DNA of 8,054 bases from CAZLCK01 sp964558235. GTDB taxonomy: Bacteria > Actinomycetota > Coriobacteriia > Coriobacteriales > CADBOM01. Position numbers and translations under genes: made by a program. The notes under the pieces were generated by a model. The model searched no databases and was not told the origin of the DNA. It saw only the letters and a list, made by a program, of their open reading frames with translations. Shown here piece after piece: positions 1 to 6,057 of the stretch. Where the stretch lies: assembly GCA_964558235.1 (NCBI GenBank), contig CAZLCK010000062.1, forward strand, positions 1 to 8,054, given 5' to 3'. Numbering within the stretch: the first letter of the stretch is position 1; each line of letters begins with the position of its first letter.

Positions 1-54
1 AGCAGGGGACTCTTAATCCCAAGGTCGGGGGTTCGATCCCCCCACGGCCCACCA
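1..54 (+). tRNA. tRNA-Lys (anticodon CTT), 3' part only
   Basis: The first 54 bases are the anticodon arm, variable loop, T arm and acceptor 3' strand of a tRNA; the 5' part is outside the window. The anticodon loop is CTCTTAA at 10-16, giving anticodon CTT at 12-14 (lysine, AAG codons), flanked by the stem GGGA/TCCC. The T arm is a perfect five-pair stem GGGGG (27-31) with CCCCC (39-43) around the loop TTCGATC. The acceptor strand ACGGCCC (44-50), discriminator A51 and an encoded CCA (52-54) complete the gene. No clear terminator hairpin follows. tRNA 3' ends are common integration sites, which matters for the repeats just downstream. Confidence 0.95.
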
Positions 55-88
55 TTCTTTATTCTTTCGAGCTTTTTAAATCCCTTTT

Positions 89-167
89 CGCCCTCGTATC
101 GCCCTCACATTGCCCTCATGCCATGGCACGAAGAGAACCCTAAAAACAAAGAGAGAAGAGAACTCTA
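89..167. repeat. Short direct repeats downstream of the tRNA, possible recombinase arm sites
   Basis: Two families of direct repeats fill this gene-free stretch. The first is three adjacent 11-base units at 89-99, 100-110 and 111-121 sharing the core YGCCCTC; read on the minus strand this is GAGGGCR. The second is GAAGAGAACYCTA at 130-142 and again at 155-167, 25 bases apart. Between them is the perfect palindrome TGCCATGGCA (119-128). Direct repeats of about 10 bases within 100 bases of a tRNA 3' end resemble the arm-type sites bound by tyrosine recombinases of integrative elements. No integrase gene and no second copy of the tRNA end are visible in the window, so this reading is inference. 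Confidence 0.45.
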
Positions 168-183
168 GAGAGATGCTCCAAAC

Positions 184-2301
184 TTAGATCTCATCGTCGA
201 GGTCGACTAGCATCAAGTAGACATTATCTCTTAGACGTTTAGCTGTACCTCTTGAGATGCGTCCCTCTTTTAGACTGTTTGTGACTTCTTCTAGCTCGAC
301 GTGATAGGCATATCGTTGTACTTCACGCACCTTTGCTCCACTTCGAGTAAGTGCGGTTAGAGATGTCGTTCTGGCTGCCTTTAGGTTTTGCAATAGCACT
401 TGGTGAATCGAAAGCTGTTCACGAATAATCGGTTCTGGAATATCGCTTTGTTTTGAATCAAGAAGCTCTTGCAGATACTGCACAGAGCACTCTTCGAGCT
501 TAATTCTTAAGCTTTGATCAGTTGGCACTTTATGTCTTCCAGTTATGACGTCGAGCATTCGTTTGATATTTCCAAAAAGAACTTTGATAACTGTTGGTAA
601 GTGTTTTATGGTAATTCCAACCAATTTAAGTCTGTTGTCTTCATGCAACATCATCTGATGTCTTGTTATATAGAACATGCAGTTGAAGATATCGACATTA
701 TTCTCAGTTTTTTCTTCTCGAATTTCTCTAAGACGCTGCTGTTGGTGATTTAACACTTGTAGTCGAAGTTTAATTACATAGTCTGTTGAGGCTATATCTG
801 AGCGCTCTCTGATCTTTGCAATTCTTGCGTTATAAGAACTGATAACCGCTCTTGTAGCAGTTTTATTCTCCTGTGTTCTAGCAGCGGTAAGATCAGCAAT
901 CACCTTTCTTAAGATGGCAATTGTCTCACTTGCGATTTTAGCTTCGCTTTCGGGTAAAGCTTTTTGGTTATCTTTAACCTTTGGAGCTAAAACAGGTAAT
1001 AAGAAATTGGTGAGAATAAGCGTGCATAGAATTGTTCCTGAGGCTAAAAAGATGATCAGATCTCTTTGAGGAAATGGTTCACCATTCGACAAGAGTACAG
1101 GAACAGACATGATGATAGATAGTGTAATAGCGCCTTTTGGGCCACCAATAGTCGATGTTAACGTGGTCTTCAAAATCCCGGCCTTGCTTACCTCAGGTCT
1201 TTGGGCGTTAAGATTCGCGGCGGTTGTATTAGCTGTATCATTATTTTCTTGCGCTACAGCCATTTGTTTAAGCTCTTTTTTGGCTGTATATATGTTCATC
1301 AGTATTATCCAGATAAATCTTGCAACTGTAATTACTAATGTAAGAGCTAACACCCACAAGACTAAGATCCCGTTGCTAATCGAATCGTCGAGAATTAAAG
1401 AGTTCATAGCGTCGGGTAATTGCATACCCAACATCACAAAGACTATTCCGTTTAAAGTAAAGGCTAAAACCTTCCAAACACTAGAGGAGACGATGCTAAG
1501 CTTTGCATTTACTGGTCCCACATTTCGCTTTTCCAGCGAGCTAATCAAAAGTCCAGCTGCAACAACTGCCAAGATTCCACTTACATGTACAAGCTCTGCC
1601 ACCAAGAAAATAATAAATGGCATCATGACATCCAATAAAACATGAAATGTCGTAGATTCAATTCCTGCATCGTGAATTTTTTGGCGCAACCAATTGATTA
1701 CATAGGCTAAAACTAATCCGATCGCAATTCCGCCAAAAAAGCTGAGTATAAAGCTTGCTGTTGCGTCAATTAATGAAAATGTTCCAGTAATAGCAGCACT
1801 TACTGCAAACTGAAATGAAACAACACCAGATGCATCATTGATTAAAGCTTCACCTTGAAGCATTGATTTTTCACGAGGTTTTAGATTCGAACTTCTCCCA
1901 AGCGACTCCACGGCAACTGCATCTGTTGGTCCAAGTGCGGCACCTAAAATAAATGTAGCAGTCAAGGATAGCGAAGGGACTATCCAATGCATCGTAAATC
2001 CAACGATGAGGACAATCGCTAGAACAAGACCAACGGCTAGCGAAACTATGCCGACTTTGTTTTTCCAAAGTCCAACTTTGTCTGCATTTCTAGCGTCATG
2101 GAAGAGAAGTGGTGCAATGAAAAGAACCAAAAAAAGCTCGGGTTCAAGTGTGATATTAATTGGCGTAGCTACTACAAATGCAAGGACGAGTCCCAGACCA
2201 ATTTGAATGAGCGGCGGAGATATCCTTGGTAACACCTGGTCGATGATTGACGATGCAAGTACTGCGGAGGCCATTATAAGAATAAGCTCAAAAGTCTCCA
2301 A
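184..2301 (-). CDS. Na+/H+ antiporter, CPA1 (NhaP/YjcE-like) family
   Basis: This is an inner-membrane cation/proton exchanger that would expel Na+ (or K+) in exchange for protons and so support pH and salt homeostasis. Numbered from the TTG start at 2301 (705 aa), the membrane domain covers about residues 1-440 and shows the family signatures: FIAPLLF near 61-67, GPTDAVAV with Asp127, and GEALINDASG with the ion-binding Asn155-Asp156. The late motif GGPKGAITLS has Lys389 where many CPA1 members have Arg. A hydrophilic loop (about 340-375) splits the late helices. The long charged C-terminal tail (about 440-705) is helical-looking and cytoplasmic, which makes the protein clearly longer than E. 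coli YjcE-type relatives. The open frame extends to a GTG at 2355, but TTG 2301 gives METFELILIM, resembling the start of YjcE as I recall it, and has AAAGAGAT just upstream. An ATG at 2274 is a third option. The gene ends with TAA and is transcribed toward the tRNA. Confidence 0.9.
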   Translation of the reverse strand: METFELILIMASAVLASSIIDQVLPRISPPLIQIGLGLVLAFVVATPINITLEPELFLVLFIAPLLFHDARNADKVGLWKNKVGIVSLAVGLVLAIVLIVGFTMHWIVPSLSLTATFILGAALGPTDAVAVESLGRSSNLKPREKSMLQGEALINDASGVVSFQFAVSAAITGTFSLIDATASFILSFFGGIAIGLVLAYVINWLRQKIHDAGIESTTFHVLLDVMMPFIIFLVAELVHVSGILAVVAAGLLISSLEKRNVGPVNAKLSIVSSSVWKVLAFTLNGIVFVMLGMQLPDAMNSLILDDSISNGILVLWVLALTLVITVARFIWIILMNIYTAKKELKQMAVAQENNDTANTTAANLNAQRPEVSKAGILKTTLTSTIGGPKGAITLSIIMSVPVLLSNGEPFPQRDLIIFLASGTILCTLILTNFLLPVLAPKVKDNQKALPESEAKIASETIAILRKVIADLTAARTQENKTATRAVISSYNARIAKIRERSDIASTDYVIKLRLQVLNHQQQRLREIREEKTENNVDIFNCMFYITRHQMMLHEDNRLKLVGITIKHLPTVIKVLFGNIKRMLDVITGRHKVPTDQSLRIKLEECSVQYLQELLDSKQSDIPEPIIREQLSIHQVLLQNLKAARTTSLTALTRSGAKVREVQRYAYHVELEEVTNSLKEGRISRGTAKRLRDNVYLMLVDLDDEI

Positions 2302-2315
2302 AATATCTCTTTCTG

Positions 2316-2347
2316 TGTAAAAATGCGAGCATGTAAAAATGTGAGAA
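2316..2347 (-). repeat. Tandem 16-bp repeat in the antiporter leader
   Basis: Two adjacent 16-base copies are seen on the plus strand: TGTAAAAATGCGAGCA (2316-2331) and TGTAAAAATGTGAGAA (2332-2347), with 14 of 16 positions identical. The second copy runs into the inverted repeat GTGAGA-AAG-TCTCAC (2341-2355). If translation starts at TTG 2301, the whole block lies in the 5' untranslated leader. If it starts at GTG 2355, it would encode residues of an unusual N-terminal extension. The arrangement could be a protein-binding site or an mRNA structure, but nothing in the sequence decides between them. Confidence 0.5.
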
Positions 2348-2369
2348 AGTCTCACCAGAAGTAATAAAA

Positions 2370-2399
2370 GATCATGTCGGTATGATCAGATTCTAACAA
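2370..2399 (-). promoter_or_regulatory. Candidate antiporter promoter with overlapping dyad
   Basis: Read on the minus strand, TTGTTA (2399-2394) and CATGAT (2376-2371) are separated by 17 bases, a plausible sigma-A type -35/-10 pair with four of six matches each. The -10 lies within an inverted repeat GATCAT-N6-ATGATC (2370-2375 and 2382-2387), a typical position for an operator. Transcription would begin near 2364 and leave a leader of about 60 bases before the TTG start. The hexamers are weak, so this is a candidate only. Confidence 0.3.
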
Positions 2400-2401
2400 A
2401 G

Positions 2402-2542
2402 GTTTGCTCTGTTTTTTGTTTACATAATGAATTTTTATTATCAGCGGCGTGAGCGTCATTGACGTTTGTTGATCGAAACCTTTCACTCTTTCGCGCAATA
2501 CTAGGGGGCGTGGAGGTGTAAGAGGTTAGTCGTCTATTGATT
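2402..2542. other. Intergenic stretch between antiporter and TetR genes
   Basis: No gene is seen here. It holds two small dyads: an AT-rich one, ATAAT-N8-ATTAT (2424-2441), and CGTCA-T-TGACG (2454-2464). Both genes at its borders are on the minus strand, so it lies between the stop codon of the regulator gene and the promoter of the antiporter. The only hairpin at the end of the regulator gene is a small AAAA-GGCC-TTTT-type structure overlapping its last codons; I see no convincing intrinsic terminator. Read-through from the regulator into the antiporter is therefore possible. Confidence 0.4.
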
Positions 2543-3076
2543 TCAAAAAAACGGCCTTTTGAGTAATCCAGAGATTAATTTTGTGATCTCTTCTAAACTC
2601 TGATTGTCCTGCTTAACCCATTCAGCTAAAACATTTGCAGCAGTAGAGGCTATATAGCGTTTGTAGTAGTGCTTGGCAATGTCGCTAGAATCTAAATAGC
2701 CATCGGTTACGGTCTCTAGCTTCATCAATACTTGAGTGAACTTATAGACAAAGAATTGCTCCAGATCGTTTTTTAAAAGAATAGAGATAAAAGCTCTATT
2801 TTCATTTGCAATCTTTACACTTGTTTCTGTAAATCCTTCAATCGTATGGGCATTTAAGCAACTATATGAAGATGATCTTTGTAGTTTATCTTCAATTAGT
2901 TGCAATAAAACATTATCGACTTTATAGAAGTTTTGATAAAAGGCGGGTCTTGAGAGATTTGCCTTTTGACAAAGCTCTGTGATAGTGATCTCCTCGTAAG
3001 GCTTATCAGATAAAAATTTTTCAAGTGTATCTATTAGTTTTTTCTTCGAACGAGTGGCAATAGGATTTTCTCCCAT
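2543..3076 (-). CDS. TetR/AcrR-family transcriptional regulator
   Basis: This is a one-component DNA-binding repressor, usually dimeric, of 177 aa, within the normal TetR length range. The N-terminal helix-turn-helix domain spans about residues 9-60: a first helix TRSKKKLIDTLEKFL, then ITITELCQKANLSRPAFYQNF (31-51), where LSRPAFYQNF is the recognition helix region with the typical TetR pattern. The remaining 110 residues are an all-helical ligand and dimer domain. HYYKRYIASTAANVLAEWVKQD (136-157) resembles the C-terminal region of DhaS-type TetR proteins. The ligand cannot be predicted. The ATG at 3076 is well supported by AGGAGG (minus strand, 3091-3086) nine bases upstream. The gene is divergent from the bactofilin-like membrane protein gene, the usual arrangement of a TetR repressor and its target. 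Confidence 0.9.
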   Translation of the reverse strand: MGENPIATRSKKKLIDTLEKFLSDKPYEEITITELCQKANLSRPAFYQNFYKVDNVLLQLIEDKLQRSSSYSCLNAHTIEGFTETSVKIANENRAFISILLKNDLEQFFVYKFTQVLMKLETVTDGYLDSSDIAKHYYKRYIASTAANVLAEWVKQDNQSLEEITKLISGLLKRPFF

Positions 3077-3113
3077 TTTAAATAGCCTCCTGATTTTGAT
3101 TTCAAATATTAAA

Positions 3114-3141
3114 ACTATGCTAGCATTTTGTTAATAATCAA
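3114..3141 (-). promoter_or_regulatory. Candidate promoter of the TetR gene with palindrome
   Basis: On the minus strand, TTGATT (3141-3136) and CATAGT (3119-3114) are 16 bases apart. The -10 overlaps the perfect ten-base palindrome ATGCTAGCAT (3117-3126), a good place for an autoregulatory operator. The AGGAGG ribosome binding site follows about 25 bases downstream. Confidence 0.4.
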
Positions 3142-3143
3142 TA

Positions 3144-3174
3144 TTGTTACTAGCTATCTTATTAATGCTATATT
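3144..3174 (+). promoter_or_regulatory. Candidate promoter of the bactofilin-like gene (extended -10)
   Basis: TGCTATATT at 3166-3174 fits an extended -10 (TG-N-TATATT). Possible -35 boxes are TTGTTA (3144-3149, spacer 19) or TTACTA (3147-3152, spacer 16). The segment AATGCTA (3164-3170) that forms the front of the -10 is the exact inverted partner of TAGCATT (3121-3127). A repressor that recognises this element could therefore cover both divergent promoters at once. Confidence 0.45.
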
Positions 3175-3222
3175 TCGACCTATCGTAGTCAAAAAGCATA
3201 CTATCTTAGGATGGGAATGTTT

Positions 3223-4371
3223 ATGAAGAAAAAAATCAGTGCAATTGTAATCGTTTCGCTACTTTTAAGTCTTTTTGGTTGTCAATCAGCTTGGGCAATA
3301 GTTAGCGATTCGGCAGGAAATGCTTTATCTAGTGAGGAATCAATCGATAGCTCTTCAACTGAGGGCGATCTTTTTTGGATGGGACTTACAACAGATATCA
3401 CCTCAACTACCATAAATGGAGATGCTTTGATTTTAGGATTTGGAGATTCTGTTGATTTTAATAATTCGCAAGTTACAGGAAGCATCAGAGCTCTTGCTCA
3501 AAATATAACTATTAATGCAACCGAGGTTCAAAGAAATATAACAGTTGCTGCAAATACTCTACAAATTGGACAGGGAACTACAGCGCTTGGAGTATATCTA
3601 TTAGGCAATAATGTTGGGTATTATGGCAGCTCTAATGCTTTGACTATTTTTGGAAATTACGTTGTTTTTGATGGTTATGTTGATGGAAATGTTGAAATAA
3701 ACGCCTATCAAGAGGTGGTTATTGGTTCAAATGCGGTCATCACTGGGACATTGACTGTTTTTTCATCGACCGAGCCAGTCTTAGCCGAGGGAGCATCGAT
3801 TTCAAATTATGTTTACAATTCGCAGGGTGCGTCTTCCTTCATGGGTATTCCTAGCGATTGGTCACAGGCTTTTTTTGGAACAACGACCATATTTTCAATT
3901 ATTTTTAGTTTAGTAGTTGCTGCTATTACAGCACTTTTGATGAATTTGGTAATGAAAAAGGAGATTGCCGCTAGTGCCGAGATGATTAAAAAGTCATCTA
4001 TTTCAATGATAATCACCGGAATTATCACTGTAATAGTTGTGCCATTTTTGGTAATTGTTCTCATAATGATGATGGCAACTATACAAGTTGCAATACTGAT
4101 TCTTTTGATCGCTTTGATTTTGGCGATTATCTCTGTACCTTTTGCAGGTATGTCGATTGCAAGGGCGATCTTTCCACAACTAAACACATACCTATCAAGT
4201 GTTATTGGCTCTGTAGTTTTGGTTGTTCTGTCTTTAGTGCCGTTTCTTACTTTTATCGTGTTAGTTGTATGTTCAATTTATACAGCAGGGTATTTTGTAA
4301 AGGCTGTTGGGATGCGTATTAAGAACTCAAATATGCACGAAGATGCAGGCAATTCTCAACAAAGAGTATAA
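3223..4371 (+). CDS. Exported/membrane protein with bactofilin-like beta-helix region and four TM segments
   Basis: The function is not known. From the ATG at 3223 the protein has 382 aa. It starts with a Sec-type signal sequence, MKKKISAIVIVSLLLSLFG; cleavage after Ala25 (SAWA) is likely. Cys20 (LFGC) looks like an imperfect lipobox, so a lipoprotein is a second option. Residues about 50-200 are a series of short beta-strand-like repeats rich in Asn, Gly, Val and Ile (for example GDALILGFGDSV, GSIRALAQNITINA, GNVEINAYQEVVIGS). They resemble the right-handed beta-helix of polymer-forming, bactofilin-like domains. The C-terminal half has about four hydrophobic segments (about 220-244, 260-283, 285-312, 326-358) and a short polar tail. 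An ATG at 3211 is in frame, but 3223 places the basic MKKK start correctly and leaves AGGATGGGA upstream as the binding site. Divergence from the TetR gene suggests control by it. Confidence 0.75.
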   Translation: MKKKISAIVIVSLLLSLFGCQSAWAIVSDSAGNALSSEESIDSSSTEGDLFWMGLTTDITSTTINGDALILGFGDSVDFNNSQVTGSIRALAQNITINATEVQRNITVAANTLQIGQGTTALGVYLLGNNVGYYGSSNALTIFGNYVVFDGYVDGNVEINAYQEVVIGSNAVITGTLTVFSSTEPVLAEGASISNYVYNSQGASSFMGIPSDWSQAFFGTTTIFSIIFSLVVAAITALLMNLVMKKEIAASAEMIKKSSISMIITGIITVIVVPFLVIVLIMMMATIQVAILILLIALILAIISVPFAGMSIARAIFPQLNTYLSSVIGSVVLVVLSLVPFLTFIVLVVCSIYTAGYFVKAVGMRIKNSNMHEDAGNSQQRV

Positions 4372-4487
4372 GATTTTGGCGCATAAGATTTTGGCGCATA
4401 AGATTATGACCCATAAGATTATGACCCATAAGATTTTGGCGCATGAGATTATGGCGTATAAGATTTTGTCGCAAAAGATTATGTAGA
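4368..4487. repeat. Eight tandem copies of a 15-bp repeat
   Basis: Units start at 4368, 4383, 4398, 4413, 4428, 4443, 4458 and 4473. Units 1, 2 and 5 are identical, ATAAGATTTTGGCGC. Units 3 and 4 are identical to each other, ATAAGATTATGACCC. Units 6-8 have diverged, and the last has lost the GGCGC end. The first unit contains the TAA stop codon of the bactofilin-like gene, so the array begins exactly at its 3' end and lies in the spacer before murA. Because 15 is a multiple of three, open frames persist through it on both strands. Possible roles are a repeated protein-binding site, an RNA leader element or simply a slippage-generated variable repeat. Confidence 0.95.
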
Positions 4488-4516
4488 TAAAACATTGAAA
4501 GTCGAAAAAATAATAG

Positions 4517-4532
4517 AAGCATTAAAATGCTT
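4517..4532. other. 16-base palindrome upstream of murA
   Basis: AAGCATT-AA-AATGCTT is a perfect inverted repeat with arms of seven bases. As RNA it would form a hairpin with a tight loop, but no T-run follows, so it is a poor terminator. As DNA it could be an operator. The ATGCT core recalls the ATGCTA elements between the TetR gene and its divergent neighbour, but the match is short. Confidence 0.35.
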
Positions 4533-4542
4533 ATTAAGCTAG

Positions 4543-4573
4543 TTAGCAGTAATGCAAGTAATGCAGATACAGT
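4543..4573 (+). promoter_or_regulatory. Weak candidate murA promoter
   Basis: TTAGCA (4543-4548) and TACAGT (4568-4573) are 19 bases apart, and the spacer is almost entirely a perfect tandem duplication of AGTAATGCA (4548-4556 and 4557-4565). Both boxes are weak. A promoter is expected somewhere between the repeat array and murA if murA is not read from the upstream gene. Confidence 0.2.
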
Positions 4574-4603
4574 ACTTAAGCTTTGGATTGAGGTGCTATA
4601 AGG

Positions 4604-5884
4604 ATGGCAAAATCCTCTGAAGAGGTTATTAATGTCATTGGGGGATATCCTATTTCGGGCGAAGTCCAAATTGGGGGAGCAAAAAATTCTGTATTGAAGC
4701 TCATGGCAGCTTCAATCATGGCTCCAGGAATATTTAGGCTCAACAATGTTCCAAATATCTCTGATGTAGAGGTTATGGCGGAGGTATTGGAAATATTGGG
4801 TGCAAAAACATCCAGAAAGGATCATTTTTTAGAGATAGATACCATCGGTGTCGATTCCTTTGAAACACCATACGATCTTGTTGCAAAGATGCGTGCTTCG
4901 ATCTCGGTCTTAGGCCCACTCATTGCAAAATTTAAGCGCGCTAGGGTAGCAATGCCTGGTGGATGTCGTATTGGTACGAGAAAACTGGATATGCATATTG
5001 CTGCGTTAGAGGCACTAGGTGTTGTTTTTGATAGCGAACATGGATATATAAATGCTGAAGTTCCAGGAACATTACATGGAGCTGATGTTGTTTTGGACTT
5101 TCCATCTGTTGGTGCTACGGAAAATTTAATGATGGCGGCTGTTGGAGCGCAAGGAACAACAGTTATAGAAAATGCAGCAAGGGAGCCAGAGATCTGTGAT
5201 TTGGCTGACTTTTTAAATAAGATGGGAGCCAATATTACTGGAACCGGTACCCCTGTTATTACAATTGAGGGTGTTGGCACAACCGATGTCCTAATTCCAA
5301 CTGAACATACCGTAGTTGGGGATCGGATTGAGGCAGGAACATTTTTAGTTGCTGGTGTTTTAGGTGGAGGCCCTTTAACAGTCAAAGGTGTAGATCCTAA
5401 TAATTTGCGTCGCGCTATTGCAATTTTGGAACGGATGGGCGTTCATGCCGAAGAAACTGAGGATTCTATTACAGTTTTTCGTGATGGCCCAATAGTATCT
5501 TGTGATATTCAAACACTTCCGCATCCAGGTTTTCCAACAGATCTTCAGGCTCAATTCATGGTTTTGAATACAATAGCTCAAGGACGGTCTGTGATTACAG
5601 AAAATGTATTTGAGAATAGATTTTTATTTGCTGCAGAGATTACACGCATGGGCGCTGATATAAGAGTTGATGGCCATCATGCAATTATTGAAGGAGTTCC
5701 ACAACTATCAGGAGCTCCTGTGCAATCTGCAGATTTGCGCGGTGGAGCCGCATTGGTTTTAGCCGGGTTAGTTGCCGATGGACAGACTACAGTTTCTCAA
5801 ATTGAGCATATAGATCGTGGCTATGAGGATTTTGTAGGCAAACTTAGATCTGTTGGTGCTCATATAGAAAGAACTACTAGATAG
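4604..5884 (+). CDS. murA: UDP-N-acetylglucosamine 1-carboxyvinyltransferase (MurA)
   Basis: This cytoplasmic enzyme transfers the enolpyruvyl group of phosphoenolpyruvate to UDP-GlcNAc, the first committed step of peptidoglycan precursor synthesis and the target of fosfomycin. The 426 aa are full length for the family. Visible hallmarks are GGAKNSVLKL with Lys27-Asn28, MRASISVLGPL (Arg97), the catalytic loop PGGCRIGTRKLDMH with Cys121 and Arg126, and SVGATENLMMAA in the UDP-sugar site. They continue with ENAAREPEICDLADFL, FPTDLQAQF with Asp313, ENRF, and DLRGGAALVLAG with Arg379. Cys121 is the residue alkylated by fosfomycin, so the enzyme should be of the sensitive type. The ATG at 4604 is preceded by GAGGTG eight bases upstream. 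Many Gram-positive bacteria have two MurA copies; the window does not show whether a second exists. Confidence 0.98.
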   Translation: MAKSSEEVINVIGGYPISGEVQIGGAKNSVLKLMAASIMAPGIFRLNNVPNISDVEVMAEVLEILGAKTSRKDHFLEIDTIGVDSFETPYDLVAKMRASISVLGPLIAKFKRARVAMPGGCRIGTRKLDMHIAALEALGVVFDSEHGYINAEVPGTLHGADVVLDFPSVGATENLMMAAVGAQGTTVIENAAREPEICDLADFLNKMGANITGTGTPVITIEGVGTTDVLIPTEHTVVGDRIEAGTFLVAGVLGGGPLTVKGVDPNNLRRAIAILERMGVHAEETEDSITVFRDGPIVSCDIQTLPHPGFPTDLQAQFMVLNTIAQGRSVITENVFENRFLFAAEITRMGADIRVDGHHAIIEGVPQLSGAPVQSADLRGGAALVLAGLVADGQTTVSQIEHIDRGYEDFVGKLRSVGAHIERTTR

Positions 5885-5924
5885 CGTTTACATCGGAATG
5901 TTTAACCGCCGTTTGTCGGTATAA

Positions 5925-5949
5925 AACACGATTATTATGTGTTCATTTT
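5925..5949 (+). terminator. Weak hairpin after murA, possible terminator
   Basis: AACACG (5925-5930) pairs with TGTGTT (5938-5943), five pairs plus one G-T, around the loop ATTATTA. It is followed only by CATTTTA. Just before it is a second short dyad, ACCG (5905-5908) with CGGT (5917-5920). Neither has the GC-rich stem and T-run of a strong intrinsic terminator, so read-through from murA into the LCP gene is likely. Confidence 0.25.
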
Positions 5950-6057
5950 ATTGATAAATGGAATTTGGAGCGAAGTTTTAGTATTCTCGTCAATTGGACA
6001 AGTCCTAAAAACAGTTTAAATGTAAAAAATGACTTACCGAGGTGATATAAGCTTTTT

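Noticed and set aside
1109..1645. Open frame of 178 codons on the plus strand
   Set aside because: It lies entirely antisense to the antiporter membrane domain; its hydrophobic content mirrors the real gene and it has no supporting homology.
3813..4187. Minus-strand frame of 124 codons
   Set aside because: Antisense shadow of the membrane segments of the bactofilin-like gene.
4368..4487. CRISPR array
   Set aside because: The 15-bp units are directly adjacent with no spacers, so this is a simple tandem repeat.
4319..4669. Minus-strand frame with pentapeptide-like repeats
   Set aside because: It starts with TTG inside murA, ends inside the bactofilin-like gene and has no ribosome binding site; its pattern is explained by the 15-bp DNA repeat.
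4822..5385. Minus-strand frame of 187 codons within murA
   Set aside because: Antisense shadow of a full-length, motif-complete murA.
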